Shown: positions 1 through 6,917 of the stretch, piece after piece | Position numbering within the stretch: position 1 is the stretch's first letter | Layout: every line of letters starts with the position of its first letter | Assembly: GCA_949123685.1 (NCBI GenBank) | Contig: CASBHZ010000032.1 | Coordinates: 1-31,422, forward strand | DNA length: 31,422 bases | Source: an uncultured Bacteroidales bacterium | GTDB taxonomy: Bacteria > Bacteroidota > Bacteroidia > Bacteroidales > Muribaculaceae | Direction of reading: 5' to 3' | Notes under the pieces: generated by a model | What the model was told of the DNA's origin: nothing | What the model saw: the letters and a program-made list of their open reading frames with translations, nothing else | Databases searched by the model: none | Program-made: the position numbers and the translations under genes

Positions 1-1
1 C

Positions 2-97
2 AATGCTTTGCGACTTGACAGGAACTATCTATTACTTTTAATCTATTTAGCGGAAGGAATTTGGAACATGAAACTGAACACCCTAATTAATAATTAA
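2..97 (+). CDS. Partial reading frame, possible transposase C-terminus
   Basis: An open frame enters from the left edge and stops at the TAA at 95-97 (31 codons visible). It has no start in the window. The end of the frame runs through the 26-bp sequence (58-83) that recurs inverted at the other end of the window, so it looks like the 3' end of an insertion-sequence gene reading into its terminal inverted repeat. The visible residues are rich in Leu and Ile and end in ..WNMKLNT.., which is compatible with a transposase C-terminus but not diagnostic. I cannot name the family. It could also be a chance frame. Confidence 0.3.
   Translation, partial: NALRLDRNYLLLLIYLAEGIWNMKLNTLINN
58..83. repeat. 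Element end, left copy of 26-bp inverted pair
   Basis: Positions 58-83 (beginning AATTTGGAAC and ending GAACACCC) are the exact reverse complement of 31240-31265. Similarity weakens outward of the 26 bp, as expected of the two different ends of one insertion-sequence type. Both copies point out of the window. This is probably a terminal inverted repeat of a mobile element lying mostly outside the window. Confidence 0.55.
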
Positions 98-171
98 TGG
101 CTGATGATTAATAATTAACGACCGATAGCTAACGCTTAAACCATTAATTATTAACCATTAATTATTAATTA
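84..171. repeat. AT-rich 7-bp-periodic array forming a hairpin
   Basis: From 84 on the sequence keeps a 7-nt phase: TAATTAA at 84, 91 and 112, TGATTAA at 105, then alternating ACCATTA and ATTATTA from 140 to 167. Positions 84-100 are a perfect 17-bp inverse of 155-171, and 87-100 is also the inverse of 141-154, so alternative hairpins are possible. It lies directly after the ridA stop and could act as a transcription end. The same architecture with different heptamers occurs at 1810-1852, 8064-8098 and 13062-13176. Confidence 0.75.
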
Positions 172-172
172 A

Positions 173-547
173 CTAAACCGTTGCGATAACCTCGATTTCC
201 ACAAGTGCTTTCTTGGGAAGTTCCTTGACAGCGAAAGCACAACGCGCTGGATATACAGCCTTAAATTCTTCGGCATAAACTTCATTCATAGGCGCGAAAT
301 ATTCCATATCGGCAAGAAAGACCGTTGTTTTGACAACATTATCAAGGGTAGCGCCTACTTCCGCGAGGATAGCCTTGATATTATTGATTGATTCACGTGT
401 CTGCGCTTTGATGTCTGCCGGCATCTCTCCGGTAGCAGCATTGATAGGCAATTGACCTGACACAAAAATCAGATTACCAGCCTGAACCGCCTGGCTGTAA
501 GGACCGATAGCTCCGGGAGCATTGGTTGATTTAATTTCTTTTTTCAT
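173..547 (-). CDS. ridA: RidA family enamine/imine deaminase
   Basis: This 124-aa protein covers the whole YjgF/YER057c/UK114 family. RidA enzymes are cytosolic trimers that hydrolyse reactive 2-aminoacrylate and related enamines released by PLP-dependent dehydratases. Visible family signatures are the N-terminal APGAIGPYSQA segment, FVSGQLP near residue 30, the substrate-binding Arg in the PARCAF segment near residue 100, and the C-terminal VEIEVIA block with the family Glu. The start is the only ATG fitting the family N-terminus. It sits just downstream of the tRNA-Thr gene on the same strand and is followed by a repeat hairpin. Nothing unusual is seen in it. Confidence 0.96.
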   Translation of the reverse strand: MKKEIKSTNAPGAIGPYSQAVQAGNLIFVSGQLPINAATGEMPADIKAQTRESINNIKAILAEVGATLDNVVKTTVFLADMEYFAPMNEVYAEEFKAVYPARCAFAVKELPKKALVEIEVIATV

Positions 548-604
548 AATTATATTCTTAATTAAAAAAAGGACAGCTCCGAAACGGGTCTGTCCTTAAT
601 GTTG

Positions 605-677
605 AGCCGCGAGTGGGACTCGAACCCACGACCTTTTCGTTACGAATGAAATGCTCTACCAACTGAGCTATTGCGGC
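605..677 (-). tRNA. tRNA-Thr, anticodon CGU
   Basis: The minus strand folds as a 73-nt cloverleaf without encoded CCA: acceptor GCCGCAA/TCGCGGC, D-stem GCTC/GAGC, anticodon loop TTCGTAA with anticodon CGT (reads ACG, Thr), and T-arm GTGGG-TTCGAGT-CCCAC. Two A-C oppositions are visible, one in the acceptor stem (positions 6 and 67) and one closing the anticodon loop (31 and 39). The remaining pairing and the conserved GGTTCGAGTCC make a functional tRNA likely. Confidence 0.95.
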
Positions 678-706
678 TAATCGCTATCGAATATCCGAAA
701 GCGTTG

Positions 707-714
707 CAAAGTTA
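707..714 (-). promoter_or_regulatory. Promoter -7 box for tRNA-Thr
   Basis: The minus strand reads TAACTTTG, an exact match to the Bacteroidetes -7 consensus TAnnTTTG, about 30 nt upstream of the tRNA 5' end. The nearest upstream TTG is about 24 nt away, further than usual, so the -33 element is uncertain. Confidence 0.5.
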
Positions 715-805
715 ATAAAATTTTCTATAAGTTCACCACAAATGAATAAGATTTTATTAAGCTCCTTATATATCCGACTCTCCCCTCTTCAACCTTCATA
801 TATCT

Positions 806-1117
806 TTAACCTTCAGACAATGACTTGATGGTATCGGAAAGGAGATCACGAACAGGCGTATCCTGAACATATTTCCTTTGGGTTTTTCGATGTTTGGTCT
901 TCTTGTTGCGTCTTCCTTTAAGCCGTTGTTCAACTATGGTGGTATCCTTACCAGAAATGCTGTCAGGTCCGGATGACAAAACAGTCATTTCTGTCTTAAC
1001 ATCATCTTCAACACTTCCACCTCTCGCGTACCTTCCTCCAAGTCCCCACAAGAGCGCACCAAACGCCAACACCCCAATCAACAGGAGCCACGCCCCTTTC
1101 CTTTCTTCCGAACGCAT
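806..1117 (-). CDS. Small single-pass membrane protein of unknown function
   Basis: I do not recognise a family for this 103-aa protein. It begins two bases after the trmD stop (TAA-GG-ATG), so it is almost certainly co-transcribed with trmD. Residues 1-8 are charged, about 10-27 form one hydrophobic helix (WLLLIGVLAFGALLW), and the rest is a soluble tail with an acidic/serine part, then a very basic KK-TKHRKTQRK stretch around residues 72-82 and a short C-terminal segment. The predicted topology is a single N-terminal anchor with most of the chain on one side. An overlapping antisense frame and a second minus-strand frame (1008-1331) conflict with trmD coding and are not preferred. Confidence 0.7.
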   Translation of the reverse strand: MRSEERKGAWLLLIGVLAFGALLWGLGGRYARGGSVEDDVKTEMTVLSSGPDSISGKDTTIVEQRLKGRRNKKTKHRKTQRKYVQDTPVRDLLSDTIKSLSEG

Positions 1118-1119
1118 CC

Positions 1120-1800
1120 TTAAACACCTTCAAGGAGATCCGGACGCAGACGTTTCGTGCGTTCAAGCGCCTGCTCATAACGCCATTCGGCAATCTTCGC
1201 CTCATGACCTGAAAGAAGAATGTCTGGAACCCGCCATCCATTATATTCAGCAGGACGGGAATACACGGGAGGAGCAAGAAGATTATCCTGAAACGAGTCT
1301 GACAACGCCGACTGCTCATCTCCGATAGCACCGGGGATCAGCCTCACCATCGCATCGGCGATTACCGCCGCCGGCAGTTCCCCACCGGTGAGCACATAAT
1401 CACCTATCGATATTTCTTTTGTTATAAGATGCTCCCGCACACGCCAGTCAACCCCCTTGTAATGTCCGCAAAGTATGATCACATTATTCAGGAGCGACAG
1501 CTGATTAGCCATGGGCTGATCAAATTTCTCGCCATCGGGAGACGTGAAAATAACCTCGTCATAATTCCTCTCCCTCTTCAATGCAGAAATACATGCATCT
1601 ATCGGTTGGATCTGCATCACCATGCCGGCTTCACCACCAAAGGGATAGTCATCAACCTTGCGATGCTTGTTTGTGGTATAGTCACGGAGATTATGAACCA
1701 CAATCTCCGCAAGCCCTTTATCTTGTGCCCGTTTGAGTATTGAGCAATTGAAAAACGGCTCTAACATCTCAGGCATCACAGTGAGGACATCTATTCTCAT
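1120..1800 (-). CDS. trmD: tRNA (guanine-N1)-methyltransferase TrmD
   Basis: TrmD (226 aa) transfers a methyl group from SAM to N1 of G37 in tRNAs that read CNN codons, preventing +1 frameshifting. It is a SPOUT-class knotted dimer. Visible motifs are [13 protein letters not shown] at the N-terminus, the [13 protein letters not shown] loop near residue 51, the knot region [27 protein letters not shown], and DSFQD, which holds the family's catalytic Asp. The HYKG form replaces the proteobacterial RYEG form, a variant I associate with Bacteroidetes. It is co-transcribed with the small membrane gene downstream. Its leader holds a heptamer array between the promoter and the ATG. Confidence 0.97.
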   Translation of the reverse strand: MRIDVLTVMPEMLEPFFNCSILKRAQDKGLAEIVVHNLRDYTTNKHRKVDDYPFGGEAGMVMQIQPIDACISALKRERNYDEVIFTSPDGEKFDQPMANQLSLLNNVIILCGHYKGVDWRVREHLITKEISIGDYVLTGGELPAAVIADAMVRLIPGAIGDEQSALSDSFQDNLLAPPVYSRPAEYNGWRVPDILLSGHEAKIAEWRYEQALERTKRLRPDLLEGV

Positions 1801-1809
1801 ATAATTAAG

Positions 1810-1852
1810 GCGTTAGGTTTAAGGCGTTAGGCGTTAGGTTTTCAACCTACGC
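1810..1852. repeat. GCGTTAG heptamer array with inverted arm in trmD leader
   Basis: GCGTTAG occurs in exact 7-nt register at 1810, 1824 and 1831, with a degenerate unit at 1817. The last unit and its flank (1831-1840) can pair with AACCTACGC at 1844-1852 apart from a one-base bulge, giving a hairpin. It lies between the trmD -7 box and the ATG at 1800, so it should be transcribed in the 5' leader. Confidence 0.7.
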
Positions 1853-1874
1853 TACGACTTGATATTAATAACCA

Positions 1875-1904
1875 CAAAGTTACTAAATTATTCGCAAACG
1901 GCAA
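1875..1904 (-). promoter_or_regulatory. Promoter for trmD
   Basis: The minus strand has TAACTTTG (1875-1882), matching TAnnTTTG, with TTG (1902-1904) 19 nt upstream. The transcript would start near 1868, giving a leader of about 70 nt that contains the heptamer array. Confidence 0.6.
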
Positions 1905-1910
1905 TAAACG

Positions 1911-1939
1911 AGGAAGCCGGGCATCATACCCGGCTTCCT
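1911..1939 (-). terminator. Terminator after ino1
   Basis: An 11-bp perfect stem (AGGAAGCCGGG / CCCGGCTTCCT) with a 7-nt loop begins about 43 nt after the ino1 stop. The following minus-strand sequence is only moderately T-rich. It sits just upstream of the trmD -33 element and separates the two units. Confidence 0.75.
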
Positions 1940-1982
1940 TTGCATCAATGCAATTTTTTGTGTGTTTTCACATGGTGTGAAA

Positions 1983-3311
1983 TCAATCCATCTCCTCGTC
2001 AGCTTCGTAACCGCCCATCTCGCGGATAGCGTTACGGAGCATGGTGTGCTGCTGGTAGAGGTTGTTGATCGGCATCTCGCCTTTTGTGTAATCGTGCATA
2101 GGACTCTTGAGGAAGAAGCTGAGGAAGCGCTGTATGCCATAGCGTCCGGCACGCGCTGCGAGGTCGCTCAGAAGCACGAGGTCAAGGCAGAGGGGAGCTG
2201 CAAGAATAGAGTCGCGACAGAGGAAATTGATCTTGATCTGCATAGGATAACCCATCCAACCGAAGATATCAATATTGTCCCAACCCTCCTTGTTATCATT
2301 GCGCGGTGGATAATAGTTGATACGCACCTTATGATAATACTGAGTGTCTTCGTCGTTGCCATGACCATAAAGATCGGGCTGATCTTCGGGAACAAGAATT
2401 GTCTCAAGTGTTGAAAGTTTGGAAACCTCCTTTGTGCGGAAGTTGGCAGGCTCGTCAAGCACGAGACCGTCACGATTACCGAGAATGTTGGTTGAGAACC
2501 AGCCGTTGAGACCGAGGCAACGGTCGCCGATGATGGGTGCAAAACCGGATTTAACAAGTGTCTGACCGGTCTTGAAGTCTTTACCTGCGATAGGCATTTT
2601 TGTTTTCTCTGCGAGTTCCCACATTGCAGGAATGTCAACAGTAGTGTTGGGAGCGCCCATGATGAAAGGACATCCTTCGGAAAGTGCCGCATAAGCATAG
2701 CACATTGACGGGGCTATATGCTCTTTGTCATCAGCCTTCATTGCAGCCTCAAGAGCTTCAAGGGTGCCATGGATCTTCTCGTCAACCGGAACATAAACTT
2801 CGGTAGAAGCCGCCCAAAGCACAACCACGCGCTCAACACCCGATTCCTTCTTGAAATTGCGGATATCCTCGCGGATCTGCTCGGTCATATCCCAACGGTC
2901 TTTAACCTGCTTGATATTGTCTCCGTCAAGACGCTTTGCATAATTATGATCGAAAGCGGCTTTCAAAGGCTTGATTGCCTCGAGTTCATCCTTAACAGGA
3001 TTGATATCTTTCTCCTTAAGCACCTCGGCATTGATTGCAGACTCATATGCATTAGCGGGATAAACGTCCCATGCTGCAAATACGATATCATCGAGAGTTG
3101 CCAAAGGAACTATGTCCTTATAATGGAGATATTTTTTATCTTCACCTTTACCGATACGGATCTTGTCGTATTGAGTGCAAGCACCGATGGGCTTTGCAAG
3201 TCCCTTACGTGTCATAAATACACCGGTCATGAATGTAGAGGTGACAGCACCGAGACCTACTACCATAACGCCAAGTTTACCTTTGGGCGCTTCAGCTTTT
3301 TTTGTTGCCAT
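1983..3311 (-). CDS. ino1: Inositol-3-phosphate synthase (myo-inositol-1-phosphate synthase)
   Basis: This 442-aa NAD-dependent enzyme converts glucose-6-phosphate to inositol phosphate, the first committed step to inositol lipids. Visible features are the N-terminal Rossmann loop VVGLGAV, NPVKDELEAIKPLK, the AGKDFKTGQT active-site block, LGNRDG and DSILAAPLCLDL, all positioned as in the bacterial/eukaryotic MIPS family. I chose the ATG at 3311; an in-frame TTG two codons upstream is less likely. It has its own leader and terminator, with a terminator hairpin separating it from the HAD gene upstream, but it neighbours a CDP-alcohol phosphatidyltransferase. In Bacteroides thetaiotaomicron the MIPS homologue is likewise in an inositol-lipid cluster (established knowledge), which supports that role here. 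Confidence 0.95.
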   Translation of the reverse strand: MATKKAEAPKGKLGVMVVGLGAVTSTFMTGVFMTRKGLAKPIGACTQYDKIRIGKGEDKKYLHYKDIVPLATLDDIVFAAWDVYPANAYESAINAEVLKEKDINPVKDELEAIKPLKAAFDHNYAKRLDGDNIKQVKDRWDMTEQIREDIRNFKKESGVERVVVLWAASTEVYVPVDEKIHGTLEALEAAMKADDKEHIAPSMCYAYAALSEGCPFIMGAPNTTVDIPAMWELAEKTKMPIAGKDFKTGQTLVKSGFAPIIGDRCLGLNGWFSTNILGNRDGLVLDEPANFRTKEVSKLSTLETILVPEDQPDLYGHGNDEDTQYYHKVRINYYPPRNDNKEGWDNIDIFGWMGYPMQIKINFLCRDSILAAPLCLDLVLLSDLAARAGRYGIQRFLSFFLKSPMHDYTKGEMPINNLYQQHTMLRNAIREMGGYEADEEMD

Positions 3312-3462
3312 AATCAATTTTCGTGTGTTTTTTTATGTTTTAATATTCTTAATTCATTTTCAATCTGCACTTCCATAGCTTGAAAAGGTAGCTATATAAG
3401 ACAGAGAGTGGAAATGACAATAACCATCCCTTTAAGAAATGGAGTCTTGAAATTTCCGGCGG

Positions 3463-3492
3463 TAAAATTATGACTACTTTTGCAGAATACAA
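3463..3492 (-). promoter_or_regulatory. Possible promoter for ino1
   Basis: The minus strand has TAATTTTA (3463-3470; the final G of TAnnTTTG is A) with TTG (3490-3492) 19 nt upstream. The leader would be about 145 nt. The rest of the 3312-3639 gap holds the terminator at 3509-3553 and nothing else I can support. Confidence 0.35.
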
Positions 3493-3508
3493 ACTTTTTT
3501 AAACGAAA

Positions 3509-3553
3509 AATAAAGAGGTCTAATCTTAAAGTTTATTAAGAGACCTCTTTATT
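3509..3553 (-). terminator. Terminator after the HAD gene
   Basis: A perfect 13-bp inverted repeat (AATAAAGAGGTCT / AGACCTCTTTATT) with a 19-nt loop lies about 85 nt past the HAD stop. It is followed on the minus strand by a run of T. It ends the pdxA-to-HAD unit before ino1. Confidence 0.75.
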
Positions 3554-3639
3554 AGCCAATATTTATTAAAATACAATCTTTTAAAAAAGATTCTGTTAAC
3601 TAGTGTTAATTAGGCTCACCGTGGATTTATACTAATTTT

Positions 3640-4350
3640 TTACAATTTTTCCAACATTTCAGGCACCTCGCGAATGTCTGTTATCGTGTTAGAATATGTT
3701 TGTGCATCCTCATCGTCTGTCCATCCTTTACCCTTGATCCAGATAGCACGGCAACCGATCTTCTCTGCCGGTTCAATATCCTTGCGATAACTGTCGCCTA
3801 TTACAACAGTCTCCTCCGGCAGGCAACCGAGCGCTTCCACTCCAAGAGAAAATATCTTGGGATCCGGTTTGCGCACACCGACCACGGCACTTTCAATTAT
3901 CCGTGGAAAATACTTTGCAATCCCGAAATCCTTGAGCACGGTCTCCACATTGCCATAAAAATTGGAAACAAGCACAAGTCTATATTTTCTACTTAGCTCA
4001 TCAAGCACCGGAACCGCCTCTTCCACTTTCGAGCGGGCGGAATGATAACATATACCGGCAACTTCTCCTGCCTTTGCCTCTACCTGCGCAGGAGGGAAGA
4101 GACCCTGCTCGGAAAGCCATTGCAATTCAAGACGCATCTTGATAAGAAGCAAGTCTCCGAAATTGTGCTCGGGAAGGATATGACGGGTGCGTGCCAACTC
4201 TCTTTCGGCATAAACATATGCCTCCCTGAACTGAGCCTTATCCACCGCAACGCCGGCACGCTGATAAGCACGCCAGATAACCTCGCTCCAATGATCGCCA
4301 CCAGTGTCAAGGGTGCCGCCATAATCAAAAATAATACCTTTTATTTCCAT
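3640..4350 (-). CDS. HAD-superfamily hydrolase of inositol-lipid locus
   Basis: This 236-aa protein has HAD subfamily I motifs: FDYGGTLD (motif I, residues 8-15), a helical cap, LVSNFYG (motif II Ser), VRKPDPKIF (motif III Lys) and GDSYRKDIEPAE (motif IV acidic pair). HAD enzymes form an aspartyl intermediate on the first Asp of motif I; here the second Asp, the usual general acid/base of phosphatases, is Gly (DYGGT). An upstream in-frame ATG at 4410 exists, but the one at 4350 starts directly at the HAD fold and leaves an 11-nt gap after the CDP-alcohol transferase stop. By context it could dephosphorylate an inositol phosphate or a phosphatidylinositol-phosphate; this is inference and the substrate is unknown. 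Confidence 0.9.
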   Translation of the reverse strand: MEIKGIIFDYGGTLDTGGDHWSEVIWRAYQRAGVAVDKAQFREAYVYAERELARTRHILPEHNFGDLLLIKMRLELQWLSEQGLFPPAQVEAKAGEVAGICYHSARSKVEEAVPVLDELSRKYRLVLVSNFYGNVETVLKDFGIAKYFPRIIESAVVGVRKPDPKIFSLGVEALGCLPEETVVIGDSYRKDIEPAEKIGCRAIWIKGKGWTDDEDAQTYSNTITDIREVPEMLEKL

Positions 4351-4361
4351 TCCAGTTTCTT

Positions 4362-5318
4362 TTACTTTAGTTTCGCAAGGAAATTCTTGCATATGCGTTC
4401 GTGACGCCATACCATATAGATTAAAACGCCATTAAGCACCGTGAGTTCGAAAGCGAAATACAGCCAGGGCATGCGGAAAATCAGGATAGCGGCAAAAAGA
4501 GCGAACGTGCGTGTATTGAACGAAAGTATGTTGGTATATTTCATCAGAGGCTTGCTCTTTGCCCTAAATTCATCACGGAATGACTGAGGAATCGCATTAC
4601 CATATTTCTCCCTCAAGGCAAGACGCAATTCCTGCATTCTCGGAGTTCGCTTCTCCTGACCGACCGTGTAATTGGTATAGAATGCAAGAGTAAGTTTTTG
4701 CCAGAAATTATGCTTCCAGCTCAAAGAATGAAACTTTTCCCAAAGCAAATCTGCACGTTCAAGCTCACTGCCGTCCTCACCTTTCAGGAAATAGAGATGA
4801 AACTGACGGTAATAGTCACCCATAGCCGCCTGCACGCCATGACAGACTCCCGTAACCACGGCAATAACCCAAATCAACCAAAGGTGATTCATGAAAATTT
4901 CACTCGTCACGTTCTCCCTAAGACATATGGCAACATATATGGCAGCAAACCAGAAGTCGCCACTGAGTCCGTCCAAGATCCTGCCAATGCGGGAATACTG
5001 TTTTGTCATTCGCGCAAGCTGACCGTCTGCGCTGTCGAAAGAATCAGCCCACACAAGAAGGAATACGCCTATGACGTTCCACCAGAAATAGTTGATCCAA
5101 GGACTTACATTCTCATTAAAAAAGAAACAGACACCCGCTCCGACTCCCAAGAATATAGAAGCTATAGTAATAGCGTTGGGGGAGATGCCAAGTTTCTTTG
5201 CCAACAACGCCCACATATATCCTATGGGACGGTAGAATATGAGGTCGAATGTCTCCTCGGTGTCCATAGACTTCAAGGAATCTTTAAACCCCTGCTTTTT
5301 CTCCTTGACAGCACTCAT
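4362..5318 (-). CDS. CDP-alcohol phosphatidyltransferase, probable inositol-lipid synthase
   Basis: This 318-aa integral membrane enzyme has several hydrophobic helices (for example AITIASIFLGVGAGVCFFF, a second around INYFWWNVIGVFLLVWAD, and C-terminal ones). The CDP-OH signature is visible as D-x2-DG-x2-AR-x8-G-x3-D-x4-D; the usual ending is D-x3-D. Family members move a phosphoalcohol between a CDP-activated partner and an alcohol, as in phosphatidylinositol-phosphate synthase. The neighbouring ino1 and nucleotidyltransferase argue for inositol as head group. The ATG at 5318 is chosen over 5354 because it overlaps the ATP-grasp stop by ATGA and has a purine-rich GGAGG upstream, implying translational coupling. 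The long cytosolic insert between helices (about residues 155-245) is charged. Confidence 0.88.
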   Translation of the reverse strand: MSAVKEKKQGFKDSLKSMDTEETFDLIFYRPIGYMWALLAKKLGISPNAITIASIFLGVGAGVCFFFNENVSPWINYFWWNVIGVFLLVWADSFDSADGQLARMTKQYSRIGRILDGLSGDFWFAAIYVAICLRENVTSEIFMNHLWLIWVIAVVTGVCHGVQAAMGDYYRQFHLYFLKGEDGSELERADLLWEKFHSLSWKHNFWQKLTLAFYTNYTVGQEKRTPRMQELRLALREKYGNAIPQSFRDEFRAKSKPLMKYTNILSFNTRTFALFAAILIFRMPWLYFAFELTVLNGVLIYMVWRHERICKNFLAKLK

Positions 5319-6184
5319 CTCTTCCTCCTTTCTTTTATTGACTGCAATATGCACTTTGCTATAGGCTGCGCTGCTTCTCCCCTACAGGGCGCGAAGCTTG
5401 GCCAGTCGTTAAAATCTATTATACGCACAGAACCGTCGGGATCTACTATGCAATCTCCGCCATAAATCTTCACGTCCATTATTTCGGATGCTTTTTGGCA
5501 GATGCTTTTCAGGTATGCCTCGTCGAAAGCAAGTCCGCGCGATTTGCCGTTAACCGCCTCGTGTCCGTATTTGCTGTGACCTTCGTCATAGGGATAGAAC
5601 CAGAAGAACCAGTCCTGACCCTGAACACCATAGAACTTGATGAGGTCACCTACAAGATGACGGTTGATCACGGCTCGCTTGATGCCCCGATAGAAATACT
5701 CATGAAGGACTTCCTGCGCCTCCTGAGGATGACGGCAATAACTCACATCCTCCTTATGCATAGCATGGAAGTCGCCACGCTTGATCCACACTTTATTGAA
5801 GCCGTTCTTTTCAAGTTCAGCACGCACATCTTCATTAGTATTTACTATAAGGCTCTCAGGATAAGGTATATCATTGCCCAGAAGCATACGTGTCATTCTT
5901 TCGCGGGTGCAATTTTCAATACCGTAACCGGAGTTGATCACAAGCCTCCCCTCATCTTCGAGATGCATCAGTTTTTCTATTGATGCTTTCTCGCGACACA
6001 TGTTAAGGATTATATCTTCCGTTATATTCCCGTTTTGAAATTGCTCTTCGTTATATATTCTCACCTCGCAGCCGCGTTTACGCAACTGATCGGCAACGGC
6101 GTTGAATATCGCCGCATCGTTTCCGATATGGTTAGGAGAGTATGCGCCTGCGCGCATCACTCCGGCAATCTTTATGTCTGCCAT
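5315..6184 (-). CDS. ATP-grasp family ligase-like protein
   Basis: This 289-aa protein matches the ATP-grasp layout: an N-terminal Rossmann-like part with Asn- and Gly-rich loops, a central nucleotide-binding part (VWIKRGDF near residue 135, the Lys for ATP), HLVGDLIKFYGV, and the C-terminal metal-binding strand GGDCIVDPDG..RIIDFNDWPSF with Asp, Asp and Asn. ATP-grasp enzymes join a carboxylate to an amine, thiol or hydroxyl through an acyl-phosphate. No substrate is indicated by the sequence. It lies between the nucleotidyltransferase (1-nt gap) and the CDP-alcohol transferase (ATGA overlap), so a role in building or decorating the inositol-lipid head group is likely but undetermined. I found no signal peptide or membrane segment. 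Confidence 0.85.
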   Translation of the reverse strand: MADIKIAGVMRAGAYSPNHIGNDAAIFNAVADQLRKRGCEVRIYNEEQFQNGNITEDIILNMCREKASIEKLMHLEDEGRLVINSGYGIENCTRERMTRMLLGNDIPYPESLIVNTNEDVRAELEKNGFNKVWIKRGDFHAMHKEDVSYCRHPQEAQEVLHEYFYRGIKRAVINRHLVGDLIKFYGVQGQDWFFWFYPYDEGHSKYGHEAVNGKSRGLAFDEAYLKSICQKASEIMDVKIYGGDCIVDPDGSVRIIDFNDWPSFAPCRGEAAQPIAKCILQSIKERRKR

Positions 6185-6185
6185 C

Positions 6186-6914
6186 TTAATAATTAGGATT
6201 TATGAAATCTTCAGCTTTGGCAATGTCGCCCGCATGATCAACATCAATAATCTTACCCATGTCATATGCCTTAAGCCTAAGCCCGGCATCAACCAAAGCA
6301 CGCTGGTAGTTACGCATACGGCTCACGCCGGTCTTCAAGCAGGTGTCAAGCACGTCAACAGCCTTGTCTCCGAGTCCATAAATACCTCCTGACACAAACT
6401 CCTTCCCGCCATCCTGCTTATGGTTCGAACAGTCAAGGAACGCCGTTATATTCATTTCACCGTCAGTCTCAACATACAATGGTTTCTCGTCATCTATAAA
6501 AGATGTAACTGCCATCATACCGTCTACATCAGCATCCGCATTTTCATACGCCTTTACATATGAAGAGAAATCAGGCTCACGGAAAATGGTGTCCACGGTA
6601 GTGACTACGAAACGCCCATGCCCCTTAAGAAGACTTCCAAGTTCGTAAAAACTATGCATCGACGACGGTGTTGTCTTCACTACGACATCCACGGGGATGC
6701 CCAACCTTCCGGCAAGGCTATCCACAAATTCGCGCACCTCGGTCATGTGCTCGTTAACGATGATACAAATCTTGCCGGCTCCGTTTTCTTGAAATATCCT
6801 TGCCAAGCGGCCGATCATCGGCTCTCCGCATAGCGGAACAAGCGGTTTAGGGAAAGCGACACCCTCCTGAACAAGGCGGGAACCTTCTCCCGCTGCTATT
6901 ATTCCAAAATTCAT
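6186..6914 (-). CDS. Sugar-phosphate-type nucleotidyltransferase, possible inositol-1-phosphate cytidylyltransferase
   Basis: This 242-aa protein has the GT-A nucleotidyltransferase N-terminus: IIAAGEGSRL (nucleotide loop) and FPKPLVPLCGEPMI, then VTTVDTIF with the metal-binding Asp and a C-terminal GKIIDVDHAGDIAKAE segment. Related enzymes activate sugar or alcohol phosphates with CTP or UTP. In Archaeoglobus and Thermotoga, a nucleotidyltransferase is fused to a CDP-alcohol transferase to make CDP-inositol and use it (established knowledge); here the same two activities are separate genes of one operon beside ino1. I therefore infer CTP:inositol-1-phosphate cytidylyltransferase, with other CDP-alcohols possible. 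It is 3 nt from pdxA and 1 nt from the ATP-grasp gene. Confidence 0.85.
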   Translation of the reverse strand: MNFGIIAAGEGSRLVQEGVAFPKPLVPLCGEPMIGRLARIFQENGAGKICIIVNEHMTEVREFVDSLAGRLGIPVDVVVKTTPSSMHSFYELGSLLKGHGRFVVTTVDTIFREPDFSSYVKAYENADADVDGMMAVTSFIDDEKPLYVETDGEMNITAFLDCSNHKQDGGKEFVSGGIYGLGDKAVDVLDTCLKTGVSRMRNYQRALVDAGLRLKAYDMGKIIDVDHAGDIAKAEDFINPNY

Positions 6915-6917
6915 AGT

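Noticed and set aside
3312..3317. TTG start for ino1 two codons upstream (and a similar TTG for the RluA-like gene at 31077)
   Set aside because: ATG codons a few bases downstream match the family N-termini and are preferred.
4351..4410. Extended HAD start at 4410 (20 more residues)
   Set aside because: It would overlap the CDP-alcohol transferase by 49 nt; the ATG at 4350 fits the HAD fold and operon spacing.
4698..5465. Plus-strand frame of 255 codons across the CDP-alcohol transferase and ATP-grasp genes
   Set aside because: It is antisense to two genes with clear family motifs, with no sensible composition of its own.
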